A stretch of DNA of 41,468 nucleotides from Cellulomonas endophytica (GCF_004123805.1 NZ_RWJX01000033.1:1-41468), one strand, 5' to 3'; counted from the first letter of the stretch, positions 11,412 to 23,108 are shown. Translations and numbers: made by a program. Notes: a model not told the origin generated them from the sequence alone.

Positions 11412-12317
11412 TCAGGCGGAGGCGGCCGCGCCCGCGCCCGCGCGCGGGCGCATGCGCCGCCCCAGCACGAGGTAGGCCGCCCGCCGCTGCAGCGCCGCGA
11501 CCTGGGCCAGCGCGTCGCCGCGGCGGACGTCGGCGGCGGAGACGGCCTCGGGGGCCAGTGCCCGCGCGGACCGGTGGAAGACCGCCGCCTGGCGCGCCTG
11601 GTCGCGCATGAGGCGCACGCTCCACTGGGACGCCGACACGCGGAACGCCGCGAGCGAGCGGCGCACGGGCACGAAGTCGCCCTGGACGAGGACCCGGGCG
11701 TAGGTGCCCGCGTCGATGTAGTACGGGCTCGTGTCGTCCCACCAGCCGGCCGCCTCGAGGGCGGAGCGGCGCAGCAGGACGCAGGCGGGCTCGCCGAAGA
11801 CGTTCGTGCCCGCCCGGACCGTCACGCGCAGGGCCTGCGCCCCCGGCAGCCGGCCGCGCAGCCCCGCGAGCCCGCGGCCCCGCACGAAGACGCGCCCGTC
11901 GGCGTCGACGAGGTCGCGCTGCGAGGCGACGAGCACGACGTCCTCGCCGCCCTCGTCGAACGCGCGCACCTGCTCCTCCACGAGCGTGGGGCGGACGAGG
12001 TCGTCGCCGCACACGAGCTTGAGCAGCTCCCCCCGCGCCTCCCGGCTCACCGCGTCCCAGTTGCGCTTGGCCCCGCCGCCCGCGGGCGTGCGCAGGAGCC
12101 GGACCCGCGGGTCCGCGGCGTAGCGCTGGAGGATCTCCCAGGTCCCGTCCGTCGAGGAGTGGTCGGCGACGACGACCTCGAGGTCGGGGTAGGTCTGCGC
12201 GAGGACGGAGTCCATCGTCGCGGCGATGTAGTCCGCGTTGCGGAACGCGGGGACCACGACCGAGACCCGCGGGGGTCGGGGGCCGGGGGCTTGGGGGGCG
12301 TCGGGCCGGTCGCTCAC
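11412..12317 (-). CDS. Family 2 glycosyltransferase
   Basis: The product is 301 residues. The classic GT2 start VSVVVPAFRNADYI is followed by DHSSTDGTWE for nucleotide-sugar binding and LVCGDDLVRP as the DXD-like metal site. A C-terminal helical region has GWWDDTSPYYIDAGTYARVL. There are no membrane helices, so it is a cytoplasmic or peripheral enzyme that transfers a sugar onto a lipid- or glycan-acceptor. The GTG start at 12317 overlaps the TGA of the gtrA-like gene by four bases (GTGA), so it follows that gene in a two-gene operon. Donor sugar is unknown; rhamnose or galactofuranose are available from neighbouring pathways. A weak inverted repeat downstream (about 11375-11400) may terminate it. 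Confidence 0.88.
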   Translation of the reverse strand: MSDRPDAPQAPGPRPPRVSVVVPAFRNADYIAATMDSVLAQTYPDLEVVVADHSSTDGTWEILQRYAADPRVRLLRTPAGGGAKRNWDAVSREARGELLKLVCGDDLVRPTLVEEQVRAFDEGGEDVVLVASQRDLVDADGRVFVRGRGLAGLRGRLPGAQALRVTVRAGTNVFGEPACVLLRRSALEAAGWWDDTSPYYIDAGTYARVLVQGDFVPVRRSLAAFRVSASQWSVRLMRDQARQAAVFHRSARALAPEAVSAADVRRGDALAQVAALQRRAAYLVLGRRMRPRAGAGAAASA

Positions 12318-12928
12318 GCGGGGTCCTCCGAGGTCGGGGGCGAGGTCGGGGGCGAGGTCGGGGGCGCGTCGTCGGCGGGGCGCCGGCGGTGGAACGAGAA
12401 GCCCCGGTGCCCGAAGAAGCTGATGGTGGCGGTCACGAGGGTGACGAGCAGCTGCCCGACGATGGGCGCCAGGCCCAGCACCTCGACCGTGAAGGGGAGG
12501 GCGACGGCGTTGACGCCGAGCGAGGTGAGGTTCACCAGCTCGAAGCGGAACAGGTCGAGCCAGACGTGGCCCCGGACGCGGAAGACGAGGCGCCGGTAGA
12601 GGACGAACGCGGTGAGCACGGCCGCCACGTGCGCGCACAGCAGGCTGGCCATGTAGCCGAACCGCTGGCCGATGCTGAGCTCGAAGACGACGAACCACGC
12701 CGTGCCGATGGCGGTGTTGAAGGCGCCGACGAGCAGGAAGGCGACGCGCTGGTCCCGCACGAGGCGGAACAGGGGGCCGAGCGAGCCCTCCATCCCGGCG
12801 GGCGGGGCGGGGGTGCCCGCCGTCGGGGCCGGGGCGCCGCCGGCCACCGGGGGCGCCAGGGGCTCCGGGGGCGCCGCCGCCCCGGGTCCCGTCGCGCGCC
12901 CGGGGGCGGCGTCCTGGGGCTGGGGCAC
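12314..12928 (-). CDS. GtrA-like membrane protein
   Basis: The product is 204 residues from GTG 12928. A Pro/Ala-rich N-terminal tail of about 45 residues precedes the GtrA-like core FRLVRDQRVAFLLVGAFNTAIG, which has four membrane helices and ends in FFGHRGFSFH, the family's usual C-terminal signature. GtrA family proteins are proposed to flip polyprenyl-phosphate-linked sugars or help surface glycosylation. An in-frame ATG at 12793 would remove the Pro-rich tail and give a more standard length, so the start is uncertain. The C-terminus carries three exact PPTS repeats encoded by a 12-nt tandem repeat. It is divergent from the GT2 gene at 13038, a common partner type for GtrA proteins. Confidence 0.85.
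   Translation of the reverse strand: MPQPQDAAPGRATGPGAAAPPEPLAPPVAGGAPAPTAGTPAPPAGMEGSLGPLFRLVRDQRVAFLLVGAFNTAIGTAWFVVFELSIGQRFGYMASLLCAHVAAVLTAFVLYRRLVFRVRGHVWLDLFRFELVNLTSLGVNAVALPFTVEVLGLAPIVGQLLVTLVTATISFFGHRGFSFHRRRPADDAPPTSPPTSPPTSEDPA
12330..12365. repeat. 12-nt perfect tandem repeat, three copies
   Basis: Three exact copies of GAGGTCGGGGGC lie head to tail (12330-12341, 12342-12353, 12354-12365) in the 3' end of the gtrA-like gene. On the coding strand they encode Pro-Pro-Thr-Ser three times. The length is a multiple of three, so copy-number change would keep the frame. Confidence 0.9.
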
Positions 12929-13024
12929 GGTCGGGGGTCTCGCTCTCGCCGGCGGCGCCGGGTCGCGGCGGACGCGGTGGCGCGCCCCGGCGCGAGGCGT
13001 CCGGGTGCGCGGGAACCCCTCGAC

Positions 13025-13030
13025 TATAGT
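13025..13030 (+). promoter_or_regulatory. -10 element TATAGT for a leaderless transcript
   Basis: TATAGT, one mismatch from the TATAAT consensus and the most AT-rich hexamer nearby, ends seven bases before the GTG at 13038. The intervening bases CGGCGGC hold no Shine-Dalgarno. The mRNA is expected to begin at the start codon. Confidence 0.6.
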
Positions 13031-13037
13031 CGGCGGC

Positions 13038-14045
13038 GTGAGCGCGACGGAGGAGCCGGGGCGGGCCGACGAGCCGCACCGGCTGTCCCTCGTGATCCCC
13101 GTGTACCAGGGCGAGAAGACGCTCGAGGCGCTCGTCGCGGAGATCGAGCGGCTCACCGTGCCGTTCCGCACGGCGGCCGGGCACCTCGCGGTGGTCGACG
13201 AGGTGCTCCCCGTGTACGACAACGGGCCCGACGACTCCGCCCGGGTCATCCGGGAGCTCGCGCGCAAGCACGAGTTCGTCCGCCCCGTGTGGCTGTCGCG
13301 CAACTTCGGGCAGCACCCCGCCACGCTGGCGGGGATGGCGTCCTCCGGCGGGGACTGGATCGTCACGCTCGACGAGGACGGCCAGCACGACCCGGGCGAC
13401 ATCGGGTCGCTGCTCGACGCGGCGCTCGCGGCCGACGCCTCCGTCGTCTACGGCCGGCCGACGAACTCCCCGCCGCACGGTGCGCTCCGCAACGCGGCGT
13501 CGCGGGGCTCGAAGGTCGTCGTCCGGTCCCTCACGGGCGGCACGGACGCCACGGTGTACCAGAGCTTCCGCCTCGTGCTCGGCGAGATCGGCCGGTCCGT
13601 GGCCGCCTACGCCGGCCCCGGCGTCTACCTCGACGTGGCGCTCGGCTGGGTCGCGGGTCGCGTGGCGCAGGCGCCCGTGACGCTGCGCGCCGAGGACCGC
13701 GAGTCCGGCTACCGCCTGCGCAGCCTCCTGTCGCACTTCTGGCGCATGGTGCTCTCGAGCGGCACGCGCGCCCTGCGCGCCGTGAGCGTCACCGGGGTGG
13801 CGTTCGCCATCCTCGGGATCGCCTTCGCGCTCTACCTGCTCGTCAGCCGGCTCGTCGGCGGGCCGGTGGCGGAGGGCTGGACGTCGACGATCGTCGTGCT
13901 GCTCGTCGGCACGGGCGCGATCCTCTTCGCCCTGGGGATCGTCGCGGAGTACGTCGGGGTCGCGGTCAACATGGCCATCGGCAAGCCGCCCTACCTCATC
14001 GTCGGCGACCCGGCCGACGGTCCCCTGGGCCGCCGGCAGCGGTGA
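13038..14045 (+). CDS. Membrane-anchored family 2 glycosyltransferase (DPM1/GtrB-like)
   Basis: The product is 335 residues. The GT2 domain opens LSLVIPVYQGEKTLEALV, and the metal site is TLDEDGQHDP, typical of dolichyl/polyprenyl-phosphate sugar synthases. Two C-terminal membrane helices (about 255-275 and 285-310) fit the GtrB architecture. The usual second motif VVDDGSTDGT is replaced by a longer VVDEVLPVYDNGPDDSARV, placing this protein in a divergent branch. The expected role is to make a polyprenyl-phosphate sugar at the inner membrane face, which a GtrA-like protein (encoded divergently at 12314-12928) could flip. Its stop overlaps the GTG of the epimerase gene by four bases. Confidence 0.88.
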   Translation: MSATEEPGRADEPHRLSLVIPVYQGEKTLEALVAEIERLTVPFRTAAGHLAVVDEVLPVYDNGPDDSARVIRELARKHEFVRPVWLSRNFGQHPATLAGMASSGGDWIVTLDEDGQHDPGDIGSLLDAALAADASVVYGRPTNSPPHGALRNAASRGSKVVVRSLTGGTDATVYQSFRLVLGEIGRSVAAYAGPGVYLDVALGWVAGRVAQAPVTLRAEDRESGYRLRSLLSHFWRMVLSSGTRALRAVSVTGVAFAILGIAFALYLLVSRLVGGPVAEGWTSTIVVLLVGTGAILFALGIVAEYVGVAVNMAIGKPPYLIVGDPADGPLGRRQR

Positions 14046-15061
14046 GCGCCGCCGCCCCGGACGGCCCGGTGCCTCCCCTCGGCCCGCCGCACCCGGCGGA
14101 GGGCCCGCGGGCGGTGCTCGTGGTCGGCGCCGGGGGCCTCCTCGGGTCGGCGGTGGTCCGCGCCCTCCGCCGCCGCGGCGTCCCCGTCGTCGCACCCCGG
14201 GTGCCGTGGTCCCGGCCCGCGGACTCCGTCGCCGCGCTCCGCGTCGCGGTCGACGAGCTCCTCGACCGGGCGGGGGGCGGCCCGTGGTCGGTCGCCTGGT
14301 GCGCGGGTGCGGCCGTCACCGCCTCCACCCCGGCGCAGCTCGAGGTCGAGCTCGGGGTCCTCGCCGCCGCCGCGGACCACCTGCGGACCGCGTCCGCGGG
14401 CACGCCCGGCCGCGTCTTCTTCGCCTCGTCCGCCGGGGGCCTGTACGCGGGGGCGCGGGGCGCCCCGTTCGACGAGCGGACCGTCCCCGCCCCGCTCGCG
14501 CCGTACGGGCACGGCAAGCTCCGGGCCGAGGCGGTCGTGGCGGCGCTGGCCTCGCCCGACGTGGGCGTGGTGCTCGGACGCATCGCGAACCTCTACGGGC
14601 CGGGTCAGAACCTCGCCAAGCCCCAGGGGCTGATCTCGCAGCTGTGCCGCGCGCACGTGGTCGGGCAGCCGCTGAGCGTCTACGTGTCCCTCGACACGCT
14701 GCGCGACTACGTGTTCGTCGACGACTGCGCGCTCATGGTCCTGGACCTGCTCGACCCGCGCACGACGCCCGTCGACGGGGTGCAGGTCAAGGTGCTCGCC
14801 TCCCAGCACGCCGCGTCCGTCGGGGCGCTGCTGGGGGAGTGCCGACGGGTCTTCGGGCGCCGCCCCCGGGTGGTCCTCGGCGCCTCGCCGACCGCCCGCT
14901 TCCAGGCGCGCGACCTGAGGCTGCGGTCGGTCGTGCTCCCGTCGGTGGACCGGCACGCGCGCACGCCGCTCGCGGCGGGCATCCACCGCACGCTCGTCGA
15001 CGTCACCGGGGCGCTGCACGCGACGCCCGAGCCGCGCCGGCCGCGGCGCCCGGTGGGCTAG
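14042..15061 (+). CDS. NAD-dependent epimerase/dehydratase (extended SDR)
   Basis: The product is 339 residues. A Pro-rich N-terminal tail of about 20 residues is followed by the Rossmann motif VGAGGLLGS and by FFASSAGGLYAG with the Ser of the SDR triad. The YGHGK that follows supplies catalytic Tyr and Lys (YxxxK), and the substrate loop is GRIANLYGPGQN. These are the hallmarks of nucleotide-sugar epimerases and dehydratases such as GalE-like enzymes, but the exact substrate is not readable. The GTG start overlaps the stop of the GT2 gene (GTGA), so this enzyme probably supplies or modifies the donor used by that glycosyltransferase. A TTGACC at 15074-15079, just past the stop, could belong to an rfbB promoter. 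Confidence 0.85.
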   Translation: MSAAAPDGPVPPLGPPHPAEGPRAVLVVGAGGLLGSAVVRALRRRGVPVVAPRVPWSRPADSVAALRVAVDELLDRAGGGPWSVAWCAGAAVTASTPAQLEVELGVLAAAADHLRTASAGTPGRVFFASSAGGLYAGARGAPFDERTVPAPLAPYGHGKLRAEAVVAALASPDVGVVLGRIANLYGPGQNLAKPQGLISQLCRAHVVGQPLSVYVSLDTLRDYVFVDDCALMVLDLLDPRTTPVDGVQVKVLASQHAASVGALLGECRRVFGRRPRVVLGASPTARFQARDLRLRSVVLPSVDRHARTPLAAGIHRTLVDVTGALHATPEPRRPRRPVG

Positions 15062-16138
<1,077 letters not shown>

Positions 16139-16146
16139 AGCGCGCC

Positions 16147-16174
16147 GCCGGGCCGACCCACGGGTCGGCCCGGC
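16147..16174. terminator. Bidirectional terminator between rfbB and rfbC
   Basis: A perfect 13-bp inverted repeat (16147-16159 with 16162-16174) surrounds two bases, so about 12 bp with a four-base loop. It begins nine bases after the rfbB stop and lies 58 bases beyond the rfbC stop on the other strand. Its symmetry lets it serve both convergent genes. Confidence 0.75.
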
Positions 16175-16231
16175 GTGCCCGTGGTCGGCCGGGTGGGGGC
16201 CCGCCGCGCACCCGCCCGTGCGGCGGCGGTG

Positions 16232-16852
16232 TCAGTGCGAGCGCAGCCCGGCGAGGTAGCCCTGGACCTCGTCCCAGCGGGGGAGGAGGCCGTCCGCCTC
16301 GGCCTGCGCCAGGCCCGGTGCGGCCGCGTCCTTCTCCGAGAGCAGCGGGGTGAGCGGGCTGCCGTCGCGCGCCTGCGTCGGCCACTCGATGCCGATCGCG
16401 GGGTCGAGCGGGTGGATGCCGTGCTCCCGCCCGGGGGCGTAGGGGGTCGAGCACAGGTACAGCACGGTCGAGCCGTCCTCGAGCGAGCAGAACGCGTGCC
16501 CGAGCCCCTCCGAGAGGTACACGGCCCGGCGGTCGACGTCGTCGAGGAGGACCGCGTCCCAGCGCCCGAAGGTCGGCGAGCCGGCCCGGACGTCGACGAC
16601 GACGTCGAGCACGGCCCCGCGGGCGCACGTGACGTACTTGGCCTGCCCGGGCGGCACGTCCGCGAAGTGCACCCCGCGCACCACGCCCGCGGCCGACACC
16701 GACAGGTTGGCCTGCCCGAGGTCGAGACGGTGGCCCAGCCTCTCGGCCAGCCCCTCCTGCTTGAACCACTCGAGGAAGACCCCGCGGGGGTCGCCGAACT
16801 GGCGCGGGGTGATCTCCCACGCCCCCGGCACCTGCAGCTCCCGGAGCTCCAC
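16232..16852 (-). CDS. rfbC: dTDP-4-dehydrorhamnose 3,5-epimerase
   Basis: The product is 206 residues, slightly longer than the usual 180-200. This is the cupin-fold epimerase for step three of dTDP-L-rhamnose synthesis. The family motif FGDPRGVFLEWF is at 19-30, the catalytic His is H62 in VVRGVHF, followed by KYVTCARGAVLDVVVD and the YLSEGLGHAFCSLED strand. The STPYAPGREHGIHPLDP segment near the C-terminus matches the substrate-binding end. The start is GTG 16852, with a purine-rich AAGGGGA upstream. The gene is monocistronic and faces away from rfbD. A TAGGGT at 16927-16932 on this strand is a possible -10. Confidence 0.94.
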   Translation of the reverse strand: MELRELQVPGAWEITPRQFGDPRGVFLEWFKQEGLAERLGHRLDLGQANLSVSAAGVVRGVHFADVPPGQAKYVTCARGAVLDVVVDVRAGSPTFGRWDAVLLDDVDRRAVYLSEGLGHAFCSLEDGSTVLYLCSTPYAPGREHGIHPLDPAIGIEWPTQARDGSPLTPLLSEKDAAAPGLAQAEADGLLPRWDEVQGYLAGLRSH

Positions 16853-16926
16853 CGGCGTCCCCTTCCCGCCTCGCGGCCGGTCACGCCCGTCGCGGGCCCG
16901 TCGCGCCCCGCCGGCGCGCCGGGCTC

Positions 16927-17030
16927 ACCCTACGGGAGCGGCACGTCACGGGCCCGTCGCGGGCACGGGCGCGGGGTGGCGCGGGCCACGGCGGGACGCC
17001 GGTCCGCGCCACCCCCGCGGACCCTAGGGT
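16927..17030. promoter_or_regulatory. Divergent promoter region for rfbC and rfbD
   Basis: The 256-nt gap between the two divergent genes contains TAGGGT twice, once per strand: 16927-16932 pointing to rfbC and 17025-17030 pointing to rfbD. Both fit the TANNNT -10 pattern seen through the window. Predicted leaders are about 70 nt on both sides. I see no good -35 for either. Nothing else, and no ORF worth reporting, is seen in the gap. Confidence 0.4.
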
Positions 17031-17108
17031 GTGGTCTGCCCCGCGGCCGTCCGGCCGCCTGCCCCCGCCCGGCGCGGGGGCGGGGTGGTCCGCGAGAGCA
17101 GGAGAGAC

Positions 17109-17957
17109 GTGCGCTGGTTGGTCGTGGGTGGCAACGGGATGCTCGGCACGGACCTGCGGGCTGCGCTGGTGCGTGCCGGCGAGGACGTGGTCGCCCCGGA
17201 CCGGCGGGCCCTCGACGTGACGGACGCCGCCGCGGTGCGCTCGGCCGTGCAGGACGTGGACCTCGTCGTGAACTGCGCGGCCTTCACGGCGGTCGACGCG
17301 GCGGAGACGGAGGAGCCCGCGGCGTTCGCGGTCAACGCGACGGCGCCGGCGCTCCTGGCCCGCGCCGCGGCCGCCGCCGGCGCGCGGCTCGTGCACGTGT
17401 CCACGGACTACGTCTTCGCCGGGGACGGGACGCGCCCCTACGACGAGGACGACGACGTGGCGCCCCGGTCGGCCTACGGGCGGACGAAGGCGGCGGGGGA
17501 GTGGGCCGTCCTGGCCGCGTCCCGGGACCACCTCGTCGTGCGGACCGCCTGGCTCTACGGCGCCCACGGCCCGTGCTTCCCGCGCACCATCGCCCGCGTG
17601 GCCCGCGAGCGGGGGGCGGTGTCGGTGGTGGACGACCAGGTCGGCCAGCCGACGTGGACCGTGGACCTGGCCGACCTCGTCCTGCGGCTCGTCGCCGCCC
17701 GGGCCCCGGGCGGGGTCTACCACGGGACGGCCACCGGGGCCGTGTCCTGGTTCGGCTTCGCCCGCGCCGTGGTGGCCGCCGCCGGCCTGGACCCGGAGAC
17801 GGTGAGCCCGACGACCTCCGCCGACTTCGCGCGGCCCGCCCCGCGGCCGGCCTACTCCGTGCTCGGCCACGGCCGTCTGGAGGCCGCGGGTGTCGCCCCC
17901 GTCGGTCGCTGGGCCGAGCGCTGGGCGGCGGCGGCCCCCAGCGTCCTCGCCGGCTGA
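17109..17957 (+). CDS. rfbD: dTDP-4-dehydrorhamnose reductase
   Basis: The product is 282 residues from GTG 17109, chosen because AGGAGA sits just upstream and the Rossmann strand RWLVVGGNGMLGTDL starts at once. It reduces dTDP-4-keto-L-rhamnose to dTDP-L-rhamnose, the last pathway step. NCAAFTAVDAAE, the VHVSTDYVF segment and YGRTK (catalytic Tyr/Lys) are textbook for RmlD, as are RTAWLYG and VDDQVGQPTW. In mycobacteria rmlD also lies near whiB2, so this part of the window keeps a partly conserved neighbourhood. The gene is monocistronic, with a small hairpin after it. Confidence 0.95.
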   Translation: MRWLVVGGNGMLGTDLRAALVRAGEDVVAPDRRALDVTDAAAVRSAVQDVDLVVNCAAFTAVDAAETEEPAAFAVNATAPALLARAAAAAGARLVHVSTDYVFAGDGTRPYDEDDDVAPRSAYGRTKAAGEWAVLAASRDHLVVRTAWLYGAHGPCFPRTIARVARERGAVSVVDDQVGQPTWTVDLADLVLRLVAARAPGGVYHGTATGAVSWFGFARAVVAAAGLDPETVSPTTSADFARPAPRPAYSVLGHGRLEAAGVAPVGRWAERWAAAAPSVLAG

Positions 17958-17985
17958 CCGGGCGCCGGGCTCAGGTCGCGGCGGT

Positions 17986-18006
17986 CGCGTGCCGATAGGG
18001 CACGCG
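17986..18006 (+). terminator. Hairpin after rfbD
   Basis: CGCGTGCC at 17986-17993 pairs with GGCACGCG at 17999-18006 across a five-base loop GATAG. It starts 28 bases after the rfbD stop, which fits a terminator. It could also be a regulatory dyad for the gene starting at 18069. Confidence 0.45.
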
Positions 18007-18068
18007 GGTCGGGGCCGGGCGGGCCGCGGTCCCGGCGGCAGGTCGGCCGCCCCGCGAGAGGAGCACCC

Positions 18069-19280
18069 ATGACGGCACACGGCGAGCGACGAGCAGGGCG
18101 GCTGCGCGGCCTCTGCGACCGGCTCGGCCGGGGCGCGGTGCGCCGCGCGGGGGCCTGCCTGGTGGCCGCGCTCGTCGGCGGCGCCGGCGTGCTGGCCCCG
18201 ACGGCCGCCCACGCGGCGACCGAGGAGCTGCGGATGGACCCGCTCGCCGGGACCATCTACGCCGTCACGCTCGGGCCGGACGGGCGGGACACGGCGCACC
18301 GGGCGCTGGGCTACGCCGAGTGGCTCGCGCTCGGCGCCCCGGCGGCGGCGCCCCTGCCGGTCGACGTGGTCCGCTACCCCTGGTCGTCGAGCCTCTACGG
18401 CGTCGTCCGGTGGGCCACGGGCGAGACCGCCTGGACGCGGCTGGGCTGGTCCCAGTGGGCGTCCCTCGGGACGCCCGCGCCGCGCGACGTCGCGTGGGTG
18501 CCGGGGACGACGCTGCACCGCTGGGCGACCGGCGACGAGGTCTTCGCGACGTCGGACGGCACGGTGCACGCCCTGAGCCACGCGGAGTGGACGGCCATGG
18601 GCTCCCCCCGCGCCGAGCTGCGCGCGAACCGCGGGTTCGTGCGCCTCACGTGGGACAGCACGATCCTCGCCATGAAGGACCTCGAGCGGGGCCAGGGGAC
18701 GAAGGTCGGGTACGCGGAGTGGCTGGCGGCCGGTGCGCCGACCCCGCAGGCCTCCCCGCGGCTCCCGGGCGACGCGATCGCCAAGGACCCCTCCGGCCCC
18801 ACCGTCTACTACTTCGGCCCCTCGCTGGAGCGGGCCATCTCGTTCTCCGAGTGGCGCGCCGCCGGCGCCCCGGCGCCCTACGGCGGCCGCAACGGCCAGC
18901 TCGACGTCAGCACGCTGTGCGGCATCGCGTGGGACGCCGCCGAGCGGCTGCGCTGCGACGCGGCCGACGCCCTCGCGCGCTTCAACGCCGCCTACCGGGC
19001 GCGGTGGGGCACGGACATCGTCGTCGGCGACAGCTACCGCACCTACTGGCGGCAGGTGCAGCTGCGGCTGCAGCTCGGCCGCACCGCGGCGCTGCCCGGC
19101 ACGTCCAACCAGGGCTGGGGCACGGCCGTGGACATCCCCGAGGCGGTCGGGCGCGCCTTCGGCACGCAGCGGTACGACTGGGTCGTCGCCAACGGCCCCG
19201 CCTTCGGCTGGGTGGCGCCGTCCTGGGCGCGCCTCGGCGGCTCCAACCCCGAGTACTGGCACTTCGAGTACGTCGGCTGA
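18069..19280 (+). CDS. Secreted five-repeat protein fused to an M15 (VanY-like) peptidase domain
   Basis: The product is 403 residues; the ATG is preceded by GAGAGGAG. Signal peptide about 1-49 ends PTAAHA. Residues 50-275 are the same five-repeat module as protein A, each unit ending in motifs such as LGYAEWLALGAP or LGWSQWASLGTP; repeat 4 has RLTWDST and repeat 5 TVYYFGP. Residues 280-403 are an M15 D-Ala-D-Ala carboxypeptidase-type domain with GDSYRTYWRQVQL and a final WHFEY (H398, E400). The conserved SxHxxGxAxD metal motif reads SNQGWGTAVD, with Gln348 where the family has zinc-ligand His; Asp355 is kept. It may be an inactive wall-binding domain or use altered metal coordination. The repeats probably bind an envelope component (inference). 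Confidence 0.88.
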   Translation: MTAHGERRAGRLRGLCDRLGRGAVRRAGACLVAALVGGAGVLAPTAAHAATEELRMDPLAGTIYAVTLGPDGRDTAHRALGYAEWLALGAPAAAPLPVDVVRYPWSSSLYGVVRWATGETAWTRLGWSQWASLGTPAPRDVAWVPGTTLHRWATGDEVFATSDGTVHALSHAEWTAMGSPRAELRANRGFVRLTWDSTILAMKDLERGQGTKVGYAEWLAAGAPTPQASPRLPGDAIAKDPSGPTVYYFGPSLERAISFSEWRAAGAPAPYGGRNGQLDVSTLCGIAWDAAERLRCDAADALARFNAAYRARWGTDIVVGDSYRTYWRQVQLRLQLGRTAALPGTSNQGWGTAVDIPEAVGRAFGTQRYDWVVANGPAFGWVAPSWARLGGSNPEYWHFEYVG

Positions 19281-19352
19281 CGCCGGAGGGGCAGGACGCA
19301 CGGCCCCCGGTTCTCACCCGCCGCGACGGCCCGACGGGTGCGGGCTCCCCCC

Positions 19353-19358
19353 TAGCCT
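19353..19358 (+). promoter_or_regulatory. Candidate -10 element for the 19404 gene
   Basis: TAGCCT matches TANNNT and the hexamer before glf. It predicts a leader of about 40 nt that contains the AGGA ribosome site before the ATG at 19404. No clear -35. Confidence 0.35.
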
Positions 19359-19403
19359 TCGACCGATGCGCCCGCCCGGGGCGCCCCGACGGGACAGGAC
19401 GTC

Positions 19404-20138
19404 ATGCGCCGCGCCTTCTCCGCCCTCACCACCCTCGCCGCCCTCGTGGCGGGCGTCCTGCTCGCCGGCCCCGCGCACGCGGAGCCGAGCGGCTACCACA
19501 CCGTCCCGTGGTCGAACTCCTACGGCTTCTACCACGGGCACGCCTCGGGGTTCAGCTTCTACGGCCCGCTGGGCAGCCCGACGCTCGGGCGCGCGCCGGA
19601 GCCGTCCTACGTGGGGTACCCCTGGGCGCCCTCGGTCTACGCGGTCTCGGCCTTCGACGGCCCGACGACCGCGTCCTGGGGGTGGCGGCACCTGACCGCC
19701 GACGAGTGGCGCGCCGCCGGCATGCCCGAGGTGCGGTGGGGCGACGCCTGGATCGACGGCACGCGGCTCGTGAAGTACACGACCTCGTCGGAGATCATCG
19801 CGTTCCTGGACGGCTACTCCCACCGGCTCACGTGGGACGAGTGGGCCGCCACCGGCGCGCGCTCCCCGGAGCAGTCCCACGCGGGGTTCCGCAGGCTCAC
19901 GTGGGACCCCACCATCGCGCACTACGTCACGGACGTCGACGCGTCCCCGATCGGCTACGCGGCGTGGGTGGCGGCCGGCTCCCCGACCCCCGAGGCGCTG
20001 CCGATGCTGCCGGGCGACCACATCTGCAAGCGCTCCGGCTCGCCCCAGCTGTACTACGTGGGGGAGACGCTGTCCTACCACCCGCTCACCGCTGCGCAGT
20101 GGGCCGCGACGGGCCACGCCCCCTACCGCGACTGCTGA
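19404..20138 (+). CDS. Secreted five-repeat protein of unknown function (repeat protein C)
   Basis: The product is 244 residues. A signal peptide of 26 residues ends AGPAHA. The mature protein is a more divergent version of the five-repeat module. Repeat 1 has lost its Trp motif and is Tyr/Gly-rich (YGFYHGHASGF). Repeats 2 to 5 end in LTADEWRAAGMP, LTWDEWAATGAR, IGYAAWVAAGSP and LTAAQWAATGHAP. Repeat 4 keeps RRLTWDPTIAHY and repeat 5 keeps LPGD and LYYVG, so the order of repeat types is the same as in the two relatives. There is a Cys in repeat 5 and a second at the C-terminal residue, possibly a disulfide. It has no catalytic domain. It follows the M15 fusion gene by 123 bases on the same strand. 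Confidence 0.85.
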   Translation: MRRAFSALTTLAALVAGVLLAGPAHAEPSGYHTVPWSNSYGFYHGHASGFSFYGPLGSPTLGRAPEPSYVGYPWAPSVYAVSAFDGPTTASWGWRHLTADEWRAAGMPEVRWGDAWIDGTRLVKYTTSSEIIAFLDGYSHRLTWDEWAATGARSPEQSHAGFRRLTWDPTIAHYVTDVDASPIGYAAWVAAGSPTPEALPMLPGDHICKRSGSPQLYYVGETLSYHPLTAAQWAATGHAPYRDC

Positions 20139-20156
20139 CCGCCCCGGCTGCCGCGC

Positions 20157-20188
20157 CCTCGACGCCCGGCACGGGCCGGGGGTCGAGG
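20157..20188. terminator. Bidirectional terminator between the 19404 gene and rfbA
   Basis: A 14-bp inverted repeat with one mismatch (20157-20170 with 20175-20188) and a four-base loop lies in the 60-base gap between two convergent genes. It is placed 19 bases after one stop and 10 bases beyond the other, suitable for both. Confidence 0.7.
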
Positions 20189-20198
20189 ACGCACGGGC

Positions 20199-23104
<2,906 letters not shown>

Positions 23105-23108
<4 letters not shown>

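Noticed and set aside
12314..12793. Shorter start (ATG 12793) for the GtrA-like protein
   Set aside because: It fits the family length but has no ribosome site, and the upstream Pro-rich codons look coding. The choice remains open, so only the longer form is listed.
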